A DNA stretch of 64,000 bases, from the NCBI GenBank assembly GCA_010645155.1, contig JAAGOF010000287.1, forward strand, positions 143,684 to 207,683, given 5' to 3'. The DNA comes from Tigriopus japonicus. Lineage: Eukaryota; Arthropoda; Copepoda; Harpacticoida; Harpacticidae. Both the position numbers and the translations under genes were made by a program. Each line of letters opens with the position of its first letter. The first letter of the stretch is position 1. Positions 22,001 through 32,304 of the stretch are shown in pieces. The notes beneath the pieces were generated by a model. It searched no databases. It was not told the origin of the DNA and saw only the letters and a program-made list of their open reading frames with translations.

Positions 22001-22403
22001 TACAGTTGTCACGAGTCATGAGTCTTGCTTGGATTATTTATCAATCAATGGTCTTTTGAACCCTAAGCAAATGACTCTGACTCGAGTCCTACTAGTCTCT
22101 GTAAACCAACATGATTTGCAATTTGTTTCATGTAAATACTTTAAAACATAAGCGGAATTTACTCTTTTGTTGATTCAATTCGTTGGGAATTGATTTGAGC
22201 CCGTTTTTATGACCCAAAATAAACTCAACTCGTTGAACAGGATTCGAATTTTTCCCAATTTTGGGAAACTATGGGATTCGATTCGAATCCCACGAGTCAT
22301 TACACCCCTAAACTAGGTGGGTAATCCTTGGATTGACTCAGATTGTAACATAATTTGTACTTACTGCGGACAGAATGACGACAGAGGCGAAGGTATTGGT
22401 CAT
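19033..22403 (-). CDS. Orphan secreted peptide precursor (3 exons, 131 aa)
   Basis: Minus-strand model: exon 1 22365-22403 (13 codons, donor GTAAGT), exon 2 20139-20375 (79 codons, acceptor CTTCAG, donor GTAGGT), exon 3 19033-19152 (39 codons plus stop, acceptor TTTCAG). All junctions are phase 0. The joined start, MTNTFASVVILSALSVSCFG, is a textbook signal peptide split by the first intron, which supports the join. The mature part begins QPFESDYGEIPG. It has basic sites at RPRR, IKR, ERR and NRR and only two cysteines after the signal (DFCHNS and VICNRR). The last exon (SDPTLDAWRLREWAQQLQD) is amphipathic. The shape fits a secreted hormone or peptide precursor, but I recognise no known family, so function is unassigned. 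Intron 1 (about 2 kb) contains a hAT MITE and a second MITE fragment. Confidence 0.6.
20968..21306. mobile_element. hAT-type MITE (family A) copy 2
   Basis: Ends are TAGTGATGGACAGAAAG and CTTTCGGTCCATCACTA. Flanks are GTTTATTG (20960-20967) and GTTTACTG (21307-21314), matching at seven of eight positions. The interior matches 7627-7949. It lies in intron 1 of the peptide-precursor gene. Confidence 0.88.
21481..21730. repeat. Truncated copy of the long-TIR MITE at 23834
   Basis: Shares, in order, CCGAGAAAAACATCAGCAAAG, ATAATCTTTGATGCTACTTTT and GCCATTTAAGCTAAATGATG (quoted as short blocks) with 23834-24167. It lacks the right inverted repeat. Confidence 0.6.
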
Positions 22404-22436
22404 TCTTATTTTGGAGATCTTTCAGGACTCGAGTTT

Positions 22437-22442
22437 GACTGA
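22437..22442 (-). promoter_or_regulatory. Initiator-like TCAGTC for the peptide-precursor gene
   Basis: On the minus strand TCAGTC lies about 35 bp upstream of the ATG at 22403. A weak TATA-like CATAAACA sits about 30 bp further upstream. This agrees with the chosen first exon. Confidence 0.4.
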
Positions 22443-22820
22443 AGAATGAATCGCACGGAAGGACGGACAATGTTTATGAAGGCCATGATTGTGTTGTTTA
22501 TGCGGGTGGTTTGACCAGTCCAGAAATACCACGCAAGGCCATTCATATGCAAGGATGTATTCGTGAAACAAAAGTTCGGTCTTTTGATCTCTAATTAGCG
22601 AGATTCATTGATGATCCCTTCTATTGAGGGACATGCGTCAGAACTTGGGATCCCTTGAACTAAAACCGACACTGGACTGGAACACTCTAAGGTTGAGTAT
22701 TCGTGAACATGGTGTTTTGTGGTCCTTGATTGAGTTTGGGTGTTGAGACAGAATCTAGTTCTCGACAATTTGTTTTCATGTTTTTTAGCGATATATTGTA
22801 GGCCAGGAACCACTGTACTT

Positions 22821-22954
22821 CAGGACGGATTTTAAAAATACACACTAGGTCCGATCATTGTACTAAAATGTGAGGTTTTTGCAACAAATATATTGTTCCG
22901 TTGAATTTCCATTGTTATAATCGGACCTAGTGTGTATTTTGAAAGTAATCCTGG
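22821..22954. mobile_element. Short palindromic MITE, 134 bp
   Basis: The left arm, beginning CAGGACGGATT and containing AATACACACTAGGTCCGAT, is the inverse of the right arm ATCGGACCTAGTGTGTATT followed by AATCCTG. The arms are about 35 bp with one small length difference. This is the best-bounded member of the family also seen at 5171, 13450, 41205 and 58426. Confidence 0.7.
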
Positions 22955-23028
22955 CTTGAGCCATCCTTGTGTAGGCATAGATATTGTGTAGTTATGGCAA
23001 AAGTGCCCAGAAAATATTTATTTCACAT

Positions 23029-26000
23029 TTAATGAGAAAAAAAGACACTCATGATAACTCCAACCAAGAGAATTCCAGCGCATGAAGAGACTGCAGCTCC
23101 TCCATTTTCTCCATTTAAGAAGTCTCGGGTAACCTGGAATTTTAAAAAAAAAATTGACATTTTCTTGGTTTTTGCCATTGTTCAATCTTACAAACGTTCT
23201 TGTGTAAAGTTGTTGCATTGTCTTGGCCCATGTTGATATGTTAATTCATTTTTACCTACTTTTTTACGTTTCTTTGAACATGGAATTGCAACCAATCAAA
23301 GCGACAAGGAATCCCCCCCCCCATAAAATGAAATTAATTCAACCCCGAACATATTTTCTGGCACTACAAAGAGTTTTAACAGGCACTCTAAGAGATCGTA
23401 TTCTATTTTTTCTATTGGCGAAATCTCAGACTCTCAGCCATAAAAAATGCAAATAGTTCCAAATTATGTAAATAAGGTCTTTTATATGTTAAACAACCCT
23501 CCTTGTATTTCATTTGGCCATTTAAAACAAGCGCTCAGTAGTGTTGGCATTTGTGGGTGAGAAAAAAACTCGGAAGTTATCCACAGAAAGTTTTTAGCCA
23601 ATTTAAAGTTCTACTTTTAGGCTTACACAAAAAATATCGGGTCACGTGTTAACACACGTAAGATTTTTTAGAGCATAACAAAATCAAGTGAGATTGACGA
23701 TCCTCAATTATATTCTCAAGTCATCAATTGTGTTCTAAATGCAGGTGTTGAGAATCTAGTTATCAATTTGACTTGATCTTGGCATACTCTAAAACATTCT
23801 TATATGCCTTAACATGCTACCCATTGGCGCTATCAATGAACCGAGAAAAATATTAGCGAAGACCTTGCTTTGCCAAACCCATCTTGCGTTCATTTCCAAC
23901 ATGGTTGCCAGGACATAATCTTTGATGCCACTTTTTGGCCACATGTCAGTCAACTCTGTTTTTTCGATGACTATCATTTTTTTCAAAAGGGATCATTTCT
24001 CAAAAAAAGTGCCATTTAAGCTAAATGATGCCACTCAAAAGAGGATAATCGTCAAGGAAAAGGACTTAAGATTTTGCCAAAAACTAGAATCGTACATCAT
24101 GCTGGAAATCTACGTAAGATGGGTCTTGCGACGCAAGGTTTTGGCAGCTGTTTTTCTCGGTTCATTGTTTTCAATGTTTCTTCTATCGATATCATAAGCC
24201 TTTGTCTTGGTCTGTCAAACATTTTAGGAGAGTTATTTCACAAAGTCTTACCTGATTCCCTTTGAGATCGGTGGCAGTTATTGAGACTCCAGCATCACAA
24301 CAGCTAACCTCAGTGATGATGGAAACTTTATCAGTTGTGCCAATTGCAAAATTGTCATACTTGAACGACACTGAAAAAAAGGGAATAAAGAAACTCGTTT
24401 TTTTTGAGAAAATGGGAGCAAATTTGGTGAAATCAACTTACTACGTTGGTTGATATGCTCTTTTCCCACAGACTTTATTTCCAGGGATTGCAATCCAACG
24501 CCATCATCCTTTAAAGTTTAATTTCATGAGCTTTAGGGGACTGGAAAAATCATACATTTATAATTTCATAATACCTGTACTTCCATTTCGGCGTGCCATC
24601 GAGAATTTTCGCAAGTGGTGTCGTTCCTTGGCACATGACATTCAGTAGTGTACTTTCGTTCAATTTTGGGTTGCTTTGTATCAGATGGAGCCTCTCCGAT
24701 GGTTAAAATCACCTCTTTCTTCACTGTTTTCATCTGCAAGTGGTACGTAAAAGTCAATTACGGTGGTTGGTGAAAGTGTTTTTGGAGCTATTTCAGTAAA
24801 AGCTAACAAATCATGGGGAAAGGAAAAGTTCTTTAATTTTTTTATGTTACCTGACTTTGTCCTGATGATGGCTATGAAGAAGAACAGAAGTGTGAGTGTA
24901 TCAATTTTCTGAGAGTATTTTTTCTCCTTGGCCAATAAATTACCCTTTATATTGATTTCATTTGACACCAGTTTAAAGAAGCTGAATCAGTGCATTTAGG
25001 TCATATGGTCTGTCCCTGGAGATACCAAGTACACTTCAAGCATACTTCATAGATTGACTTCCAAACCATTTCCTGGACCTTTTCAAATTCTTGGATTTCT
25101 ATCAAAATGCTACGTGAATTTATGGATTGAATGTTAGCGCATTTAAGATTTGTATAATATTGTAACAACTACAGTTAGAACACAACAGTTGTCGCAAGTA
25201 TATACCAGACGAACGTTAATCCGTGGTTAATCTAATTAATTTTGACATACTATAAAATAATTCTCATAATATAAAAATTTATATTACATTAATATAATAT
25301 ATTATAAGTACCTTAGGAGGTCAAAAAGGTTATCGCACGTAGTGCTTACGAAAACACATTTTTCCAAAATCAATTGTTACTAGAAGAATCAGTTGTCTCA
25401 CAAAATCGGTGGCCCCTTTTACAACACTTAAAGTTTTTAGTTAGTCCTTTTGAGATTGGAAAATTTTAACTTACTGTACTCATCATGGAATCTTCTAATC
25501 GGGTAAGTTCCAACCAGTATGATACTTTGGTGCCAGGTTTATTTGGGACCTGAATATTGTGGATGAGAACAGTCCCATAAGTGTTCTTGTTCACGTGGAT
25601 TTCTTCAACACTTTCCCCCACCATATCCTCTAGGCTGCAGGATTTTCTAGATACAAGTAAAAATAAGGAGAACATAGATTCAGTCTTGGTCAGGAAAAAA
25701 AGAATCGTTATCTACAACGATAAAGAACTGTTATAAAAAAGCCCATTCATAAGGACTTTGAACTGAAGAAGCTCATGAGAAAGAAGCGTTGACACATTCA
25801 AGTTGTTTGGCTTTTTCGAAGCTTCAAATGTTTGCCGTTGTTGTCACCACCGTCAATCAGGAAGTTCAAGTTAAAACAAAAGTCAATTTTGCAATCAATT
25901 TACATAGATCATGCCAGTAAAAATTGATCCAGTCTTTAGATCACAAAATAAGATGAACTCAAGCCCTTCCGTGGATATTTTTCAGTCAAAGGCTCCTATT

Positions 26001-28308
26001 GGCTGTATTTTTTTTCTTTTCTCCTTCCTGGTTTGCTTGGATTTTTAAAGGCTTCGTGATAAAGCCATTGTCGCTAGTGTTCTGACGACGTTTCTTTGAC
26101 ATGAGCTTCTGCACTTGGAACACCTCACAACTAAGGATTCCGGACTCAGTAAAACAACCCACTCATAAACTAGCCAAAAACTCAATGAATAGGCAAAGAA
26201 GATTCAAAGAAATCTAAAAATGACAACTAAAATGACATATAATCTAATTTTTGGGCTCATATTTTCGGAGTTTCGATTCAAAAGCTGTTGGTCTTGTATC
26301 TTTTAAAAGACATTCTAAGGTTATTAATTTCAATGTCTTTTATAGAGACGGGCGCTTCATAGTTAGTTTAGCATCGTGGCATATAAATTTGAAGTGGATA
26401 AACAAGTGCTTAAGTGTTGCAAATGCCAATAATGCGCTTTTAGACTGAAAACTGTTTTGCTTGAAAAACTTACGCTCTACAACAGACGCTCATGAATTGA
26501 ATAAGTCGGTGCCTCATATTTCAATTAAAGCTTGCAAAGCAATGCAAAAGTTCGAGAAGGTCCAACGATGTTTCGCTAGGAACATCACAGGAATGCGAGA
26601 GCTCTCGTACAGGGCAATTGAGTGTGGCTTTTTTATTGTGCCTTTTCAGGGATTGAGAGTGTGGACAAGCATCACGACCAACTCACGCGGTGCTTGCACT
26701 TGTAAAGAGATAAAATCTGGCATATTTCAAGACTTGTTATTCTTGTTTGTTCTTAGACTTGTTCTTAATCTGGGAGACCTATAACTCAGGAGTGGACATG
26801 GGCGAAGCTAGGCCACTTTTTCTTTTAATTGTTATTCTTCACGGAAAGTCTTAGGACCAAAAGTTGGTATTTTGTTGCTCTTTTGTACTACCATTTCTTT
26901 TTTCTTTGCAATTGTCTAAATCCAATATTCCAATTTTTTTACTGCACATGAAGCCAACGGCGTGTGGTAACGTAAAATTTCTGTAACAACTCAAGTTGTC
27001 ACAGGGTATATAAACTCAGCTATAATATACTGCATTGGCTAGTTCTAGCAATGTGCGTGATTAGCTAGAACCGAAAAGTCTGGGGCTGGTCTGTGGCAGA
27101 TTAGAGCCCTCTATGGGAGACCTGTCTCAATTACTTCTATTATTTTTTTGAGTGTTGGTGCTAGGGTCGGAGGGTTGAGCCTCGCCCAGCCAGCGAAGTC
27201 AGCCATCACATCGTCTAAATATTTCCGATAGGCAATCTCATATCCGGTATCAGAATGGTTCTCCGTCTGTGGGTGTGAATTAGCGTCTCAAAGTTTCCTT
27301 GAGAAAAGTCGGGGAAGAGAATCGAACCTGGGACCTCTCTCACTATAGGAAACTGCGCTAACCACGACGTCACGTCTCCTCTCTTTAAAAAATGTAATTT
27401 ATTACAATTACGACTACATTGGTCTGATAAGTATTTAAATACAATTACAATTACTTTACTTTCAAATGTAATTATTAACAATTACAATTACTTTCCAGAA
27501 ATAATTCAATTCCATATCAATAACATTATTTTTTAAACCAAGCCTGAACTCCATTTGCACTTTCAAGTGCAAATGTGCAAAGAGCATCACAAACCTGCGA
27601 GCTTTTTGTGAATAAATTTACACCACGAAAAATATCGGAGGGCTGGGGGAAAATGTGCAAAATTTATAATCCCAGAACTTCTTATGTAGGTGAAAATGTA
27701 ATTGTAATTTGTAATTGAAAAATTTCAATTTCATGGGTTCAAATGTAATTACAATTACTTGGAAATGTAATTGCAATAACAATAACAATAATTTGAATTA
27801 CAATTGCATCACAGGCCTAGTCTGTGGTCCATTTTTGGGCCTTCTTGAAGCCATGACGAGGCATCGCTGATTAAAGAAAGGCAAATTAAATTTCATCCCC
27901 AAAAAGAGTTTTATACACTAGTTTTTACATCTATTTGCCGTTTTTTGAGAAAATGGATGTTCAAGAGTGCTTGAAAAAATTGATGCAGATTTTAAAGTCG
28001 AAACAAAAAAGATTTAACAAGATTTGGCAAGTAAAGGGATGAAACAGGCAAATAAAAAACCTATAATTCTAAATTTGCTTGAAAACTGAAGGCATTCTTT
28101 TGACATACCTGATGGAAAATCTCGATTCCTCGCCTTTATTTTCCAATTGGAACAACAGTTTCCCAATAGTCCCCGGTATCAAAAAGAGAGGGGTGTCTTC
28201 AGTGGGTTTGTAGGTCAATATAAGCTCATCTGAGCTCTTAATTTCGACGTTATTGGCCGAAGTGAGGCCCAACAAGGCCAAGATCAGGATTGAGGGAATC
28301 GCTTTCAT
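23029..28308 (-). CDS. Anchored ectodomain protein, VWA7/hemicentin-like C-terminal module (7 exons, 280 aa)
   Basis: Minus-strand exons: 28109-28308, 25475-25646, 24851-24871 (21 bp), 24575-24733, 24442-24508, 24252-24370 and 23029-23133, frame continuous throughout. The start MKAIPSILILALLGLTSAN is a signal peptide. Residues around 40-115 (FLIPGTIGKLLFQLENKG, then KVSYWLELT) look like an immunoglobulin-type beta module. The later segment (DDGVGLQSLEIK, GTTDKVSIITEVSCCDAGV, ITATDLKGNQ) resembles the Cys-Cys module near the C-terminus of VWA7-like proteins, as I remember it. The VWA domain itself is absent. The last exon encodes VTRDFLNGENGG and a hydrophobic C-terminus (AGILLVGVIMSVFF), so the protein is probably held by one transmembrane helix or a GPI anchor. 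AATAAA (minus) follows the stop within 10 bp. Most of the gene is intron, with a SINE and retroelement fragments in the first intron. The family link is moderate; the gene model is stronger. Confidence 0.6.
23834..24167. mobile_element. MITE with about 68-bp terminal inverted repeats, 334 bp
   Basis: Left arm CAATGAACCGAGAAAAA continues through CTTGC and AACCCATCTT to about 23903. The right arm reads its inverse, AAGATGGGTCTTGCG to TTTTTCTCGGTTCATTG. There is no clear target duplication and no coding capacity. It lies between the last two exons of the anchored ectodomain gene. Confidence 0.75.
26547..26616 (+). mobile_element. 70-bp reverse-transcriptase fragment
   Basis: It encodes VQRCFARNITGMRELSYR, nearly identical to VQRCFTRNITGMRELSYW in the larger element at 29321-30004. 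It is a small relic in the first intron of the anchored ectodomain gene. Confidence 0.6.
26950..27021. repeat. Half copy of the foldback element at 54072
   Basis: AAGCCAACGGCGTGTGGTAA followed by CGTAAAATTTCTGTAACAAC and GGGTATATAAACTCAGC matches the right arm of 54072-54356. The left arm is missing. Confidence 0.6.
27141..27384 (-). mobile_element. tRNA-derived SINE
   Basis: On the minus strand the 5' part reads GTCGTGGTTAGCGCAGTTTC (box A region) and, about 30 bp later, GGTTCGATTC (box B, 27319-27328 on the plus strand): a tRNA-like internal promoter. A non-tRNA body follows, ending near CTCAAAAAAATAATAG as a short A-rich tail. Length and tail fit a SINE rather than a working tRNA gene; there is no foldable 3' acceptor stem next to box B. 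Confidence 0.65.
27390..27817. repeat. AATTAC-rich element, second copy
   Basis: A run of AATTACAATTACTTT-type words ending TTACAATTGCATCACAGGCC, resembling 13713-14007. Its middle (27530-27690) is not AATTAC-like and contains a short palindromic CATTTGCACTTTCAAGTGCA. The left boundary is unclear because it touches the SINE. Confidence 0.5.
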
Positions 28309-29169
28309 TTTCAACAAAGCAAACTGCTTGTATGCGCGTCTCAAATGTAAATGACGCCTTTGGCAAGGTTTGTAAACGCTCAAGGTTCTGTGATAAGATA
28401 AGGAAGCAAGCCATTTGCTCTTGTATCCTTATTGATTCCAAACATCAAGCCAAAAAGAAGTGGATATGCAACCTGTGGATGCAAAAGTGCGAAGCCATAG
28501 AATGTTCCATATGAGTCCAAGAAAGTGAGTATCCCTCTTCTGAACGTTGAATAGGCTCAAACGGATATTCATTCATAAAAGTGCAAAGTAAATAAAACGT
28601 GATTCACTTTGAAGGTTTGGAGTGGAAGTTCTTGATTATGAGGGTAATCTGCAGAAGTAAACCAACATTTCACATTACAGGAAATAATTTTCCTGTTGAT
28701 TTTGCACGTTGCTACGACGAAACCTTGCAAAAACAACATCCGAAACACAATGGAGCCTGAAGATTCATTTTTAGATTTTCTTTGAATGTAGTATGTAAAA
28801 TGGAAATTTTGAACAAAAATGAAAAAAGTGCGTATCTGCTTCTGTGATGATAAGAATTTCTACTTAGTCGTTAATACTTTGCACTTTCTAACTTTATTGG
28901 AAGTTTTCAATTTTTGATCGAATTTCGAATCGATTTTTAATAATTTTTAGGAAAGAGTTGAATTTTCTTAACTTTTGGAAATTCAGGTAATTCAATTTTC
29001 TCCAAATTTATTTCAGAATGTTGGCCGTTTTCTTTCAAGAATCTTTTTCTCTAGGAAGAGGCTGTTTTTTGGTTAACACAAAAAATCCTTTTATTTAATC
29101 CTTTGAGAAAATGCCAGCATTTCTTCATGTGCTAATGGTACAAAATTAGTTTGTGGAAGGAATGGTCAG

Positions 29170-30360
29170 GACTCAAAATGTTTGGTCGAGGACTTGGAGT
29201 TGGAGGACTACTCTTGGTTTGGCGAGAGTAACATGGCATTGAATGGGATGAAATTCGGCGTCAAAATTAGATGTTCCGCTCAAAGACAATGGAGGTTGTG
29301 ATATTGAGCAGGTATCGTCCATGAGGGATTTGGGAGTTGTCATCGAAGATGATGGAAAGTTTGATGAGCATATCCAGTTGAAAGTGGGGAAGGCATTTCA
29401 AACATGTGGTTGGATCCATCGCACTTTCAAGTCCAGAGATAGTATTGCGATGCTAACTCTGTACAAGTCGATTGTTCAGCCGCATCTTGAATATGCCTCA
29501 CCCATTTGGGCTCCAATGAGTTCGGCAGGTTTGCAAAAGGTCGAGCTGGTCCAAAGATGTTTTACTAGGAACATCACAGGAATGAGAGAGCTCTCGTATT
29601 GGGAGAGGCTCAAAAAGTTAGGGCTGTACAGTACTCAGAGAAGGTATGAAAAGTTTCTGATACTGTATGTTTTCAAGAGCATTCATGGGCTCTGTCGTAA
29701 CCCAGGATTTGAGATCAGTTGTAGCGATCGTGGAGGTTTTACGTGTGTTCTGAGAGCACCTCCAAATCCAAGGGAATCGAGACTAGTTCGAACAATGAAG
29801 TGCTCCTCTCTTCTTTATCGGGCTCCTTCATTGTTCAATATGTTACCTATTTGCCTTCGTCGGGAATATGTAGGAGCTGATTCTCTAACAGCATTTAAAG
29901 CAGGGTTGGACAAATTTTTAAAAACTATTTCTGGTCAACCCATTTTTCAACAGTTGTACATATCTGCCGACTGTAACTCGTTGGTGGATCAAATTTTAGT
30001 ATAAATGTTGATTGTTTAAATATTGTTTAAATTGTTTTAATAAATGTTGATTGTTTAAATTGTTTTAATAAATGTTGATTGTTTAAATTGTTTTAATAAA
30101 TGTTGATTGTTTAAATTGTTTTAATAAATGTTGATTGTTTATATTGTTTTAATAAATGTTGATTGTTTATATTGTTTTAATAAATGTTGATTGTTTAAAT
30201 TGTTTTAATGTTGATTGTTTAAATTGATTTCATGATGATTGTTTAAATTGTTTTAATGTTGATTGTTTAAATTGTTTTAATTTTGATTGTTTAAATTGTT
30301 TTAATGTTGATTGTTTAAATTGTTTTAATGTTGATTGTTTAAATTGTTTTAATGATGATT
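29170..30360 (+). mobile_element. Decayed non-LTR retroelement (reverse-transcriptase C-terminal part)
   Basis: A 227-codon frame (29321-30004) covers the C-terminal part of a jockey/CR1/RTE-type reverse transcriptase: MRDLGVVIEDDGKFDEHI, KSIVQPHLEYASPIWAP, NITGMRELSYWERLKKLG and LTAFKAGLDKFLKT. The frame continues upstream in a different phase (SWFGESNMALNGMKFGVK around 29200-29265), so there is a frameshift and then a TGA. The catalytic core, endonuclease and any first ORF are missing, so it cannot be active. The 3' end runs into a tandem repeat. It lies between the anchored ectodomain gene and the candidate gene at 31.1 kb. Confidence 0.85.
30003..30358. repeat. 28/24-bp tandem repeat at the retroelement 3' end
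   Basis: Units of about 28 bp (AAATGTTGATTGTTTAAATT plus GTTTTAAT) come first, then units of 24 bp lacking one TAAA. In all there are roughly a dozen copies with few mismatches. It starts at the stop codon of the reverse-transcriptase frame. 3' tandem tails are known in CR1/RTE-like elements. Confidence 0.85.
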
Positions 30361-31137
30361 TAGTTTTACAAGGAATAACATTCCATGTAGCGGTAGAAAA
30401 AAATCAGCAACAAAAAAAAAGAAATATTTTTTCCCCAATCCATTTGGCAGCGTTCAATTTTTTTACAAACTGTTTTCTCAAAAAAGGTAACAAAAATGTT
30501 GACTTTTTACGCATTCATGGACTTAAAATCTGCTCTCAACTAATCATTAATATATTATTCCATCTCTAAGATGTAGAAAAGCAAAAATCACATATTGTGG
30601 TTGTTTGATTTTGTCCTTTTTGGATAAGAACCTTTGCTGTCTTGGCAAAAAAATGAATTAAAACAAATCTAAGGTCAACAAAATGCAGAATGAAGTTCAA
30701 GTGCTTGACCCATTTTCATTTGTAGAGCATTATACGAAATAAGACAAGAATGATAATAGCTGATATGCCAAGTGTGCGCCAAGGTGTGCTAGTAGCATTG
30801 ATTTTAAGTCAACTTCAAGTAAACCTTTTCACTATTTGACCTTAAAATGAGGTTTGATCAATGAGAAGTATGACTGGAAGCACAGAGTTCCCAGAGAGGA
30901 GACGTTGGGGCTGACAGGCCTAATATTTTGTTGGACAATTTTCAGGCCCCAGCTGACCTTCGGTTGTGACTTTTTCCAAGCACTTGTGCCCAAGCAAGTT
31001 CATTTGTGGGGTTGAAGTCATGGTCACTTGTTCGGTCTTAAAATGCCCCAATCCTATAGGCCTTATATTCTTGAATAATCCATCAGACCAGAGGCATGCT
31101 TCTGCACGTTAACTTCACCTTATTTAATTGCAACATT

Positions 31138-32141
31138 TCAAATGGAACCCAACTTTGGCATGAAGCAAAATTTGTTTGTTTGGGCACAACTTAGGTAATA
31201 ATCTTCAGAAATATCAAATTTTAACATGCAACCTTTGCTCTTCAACAGCTGTAACTTGTCCAACAAAAATTTCTGTATATCTGCCCTGTGACTGGAAGTA
31301 TCCAAAGAGGGAAGTTCTCTGACGTCGTTGGAGCATTCCCATTTGAACATTTCAATGCCAATCAAATGAACTCCAAGCGGACTTCCTTTCAGTGTTTCTT
31401 TGAATTCGCTGTCAAAAATTGCAAGCCCCTTGACTTGTTGTTGAGCGAGTATTGAAAAGGGTATGAAGAAAAAACAAAAGGAGAAATGTGGGGTAGCTGA
31501 AATCAGGAGGTGATGGCTTTGAAAGCGGGCAAGCAAATTATCATAGATGTTCGGAAATTTCAAGATCGAAACAGACTGTCACATTCGAGAACAGCCTAAT
31601 CGACGGAGAAAACCAGGCAAGCACACTCTGAAGTGAACTAGCAAGTCAACTTTCGAGCTTTGCTCTCGAAGCATACAAGCTTTTCTCTTCGATTTGGATT
31701 GGTTAGACCAATCCAACTTTTGGCAAAGAATTATTGAACGTTTAGCTTCCAATTTCCGTGGTATTTTTCAGCATTCCTTGATGAAATATTACAAAAATAG
31801 ATATTGGACAAAATGACATCAATGTATTGCTTGCTGATGGCAGAACCATGCTTCATGAACTAACTACTCACAGTATACATGTTGCCTAGTCGGTGAAATT
31901 TTCTTGTTTTAGGGCAAGTTAGTTTTTGTTCTCCATTTTTCTTTTTTTTGTCTGGGACTTCCAGGCCGTCAATTCCATCAAATGTGACCAAATGCAAAAC
32001 GAAAGATTCATGTTTTGGTCTCACCAGGAAAGCGCTACTTATTTGATTCGGGAGAACGCTTAAAAAGATGAAAAGTTTGCTCACTCCAAGTTTGCTTTCA
32101 TCGCCTTCACAGTTTGTAGTGAAAGGGAACTCAATTGGCTT
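31138..32141 (-). CDS. Candidate antisense gene, two exons, unassigned
   Basis: Two minus-strand frames can be joined in phase 0: exon 31872-32141 (acceptor GTGACAG, donor GTGAGT) and exon 31138-31428 ending in TGA. The first encodes SKLFIFLSVLPNQISSAF, KHESFVLHLVTFDGIDG and a Lys-rich stretch; the second encodes LAIFDSEFKETLKGSPLG, several cysteines and ends CFMPKLGSI. No start codon is found in frame, so an upstream exon would be needed, yet RidA starts on the other strand at 32305. The second acceptor is uncertain: the frame stays open upstream through a hydrophobic stretch. I recognise no family. Confidence 0.25.
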
Positions 32142-32304
32142 CTGTCACAACAGAAGCATATTGAGAAAGCAATTCCAAAATCGAAACGGAACAAAAAAAC
32201 CAGCCTGGAACAATTTATGTTTATTACTTTTTCCTAATATTCGGTGAGCCTAGTTTTCATTTCAAGCCAGTAGTTTTTCAGAATTTGCCCCTTGGTCGTC
32301 TTCT

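Noticed and set aside
23922..24197. 91-codon plus-strand frame opposite the ectodomain gene.
   Set aside because: It lies within an inverted-repeat MITE, and the related copy at 21481 does not keep the frame.
19033..24370. Joining exons 20139-20375 and 19033-19152 to the anchored ectodomain gene (phase 0 would allow it).
   Set aside because: The exon at 23029-23133 gives that gene a natural hydrophobic C-terminus and stop with AATAAA, and the exon at 22365-22403 completes a perfect signal peptide for the downstream exons, so two genes fit better.
30003..30358. Regular repeat array as a CRISPR-like locus.
   Set aside because: Units are contiguous without spacers and follow a retroelement stop codon in a eukaryotic genome; it is a tandem repeat.
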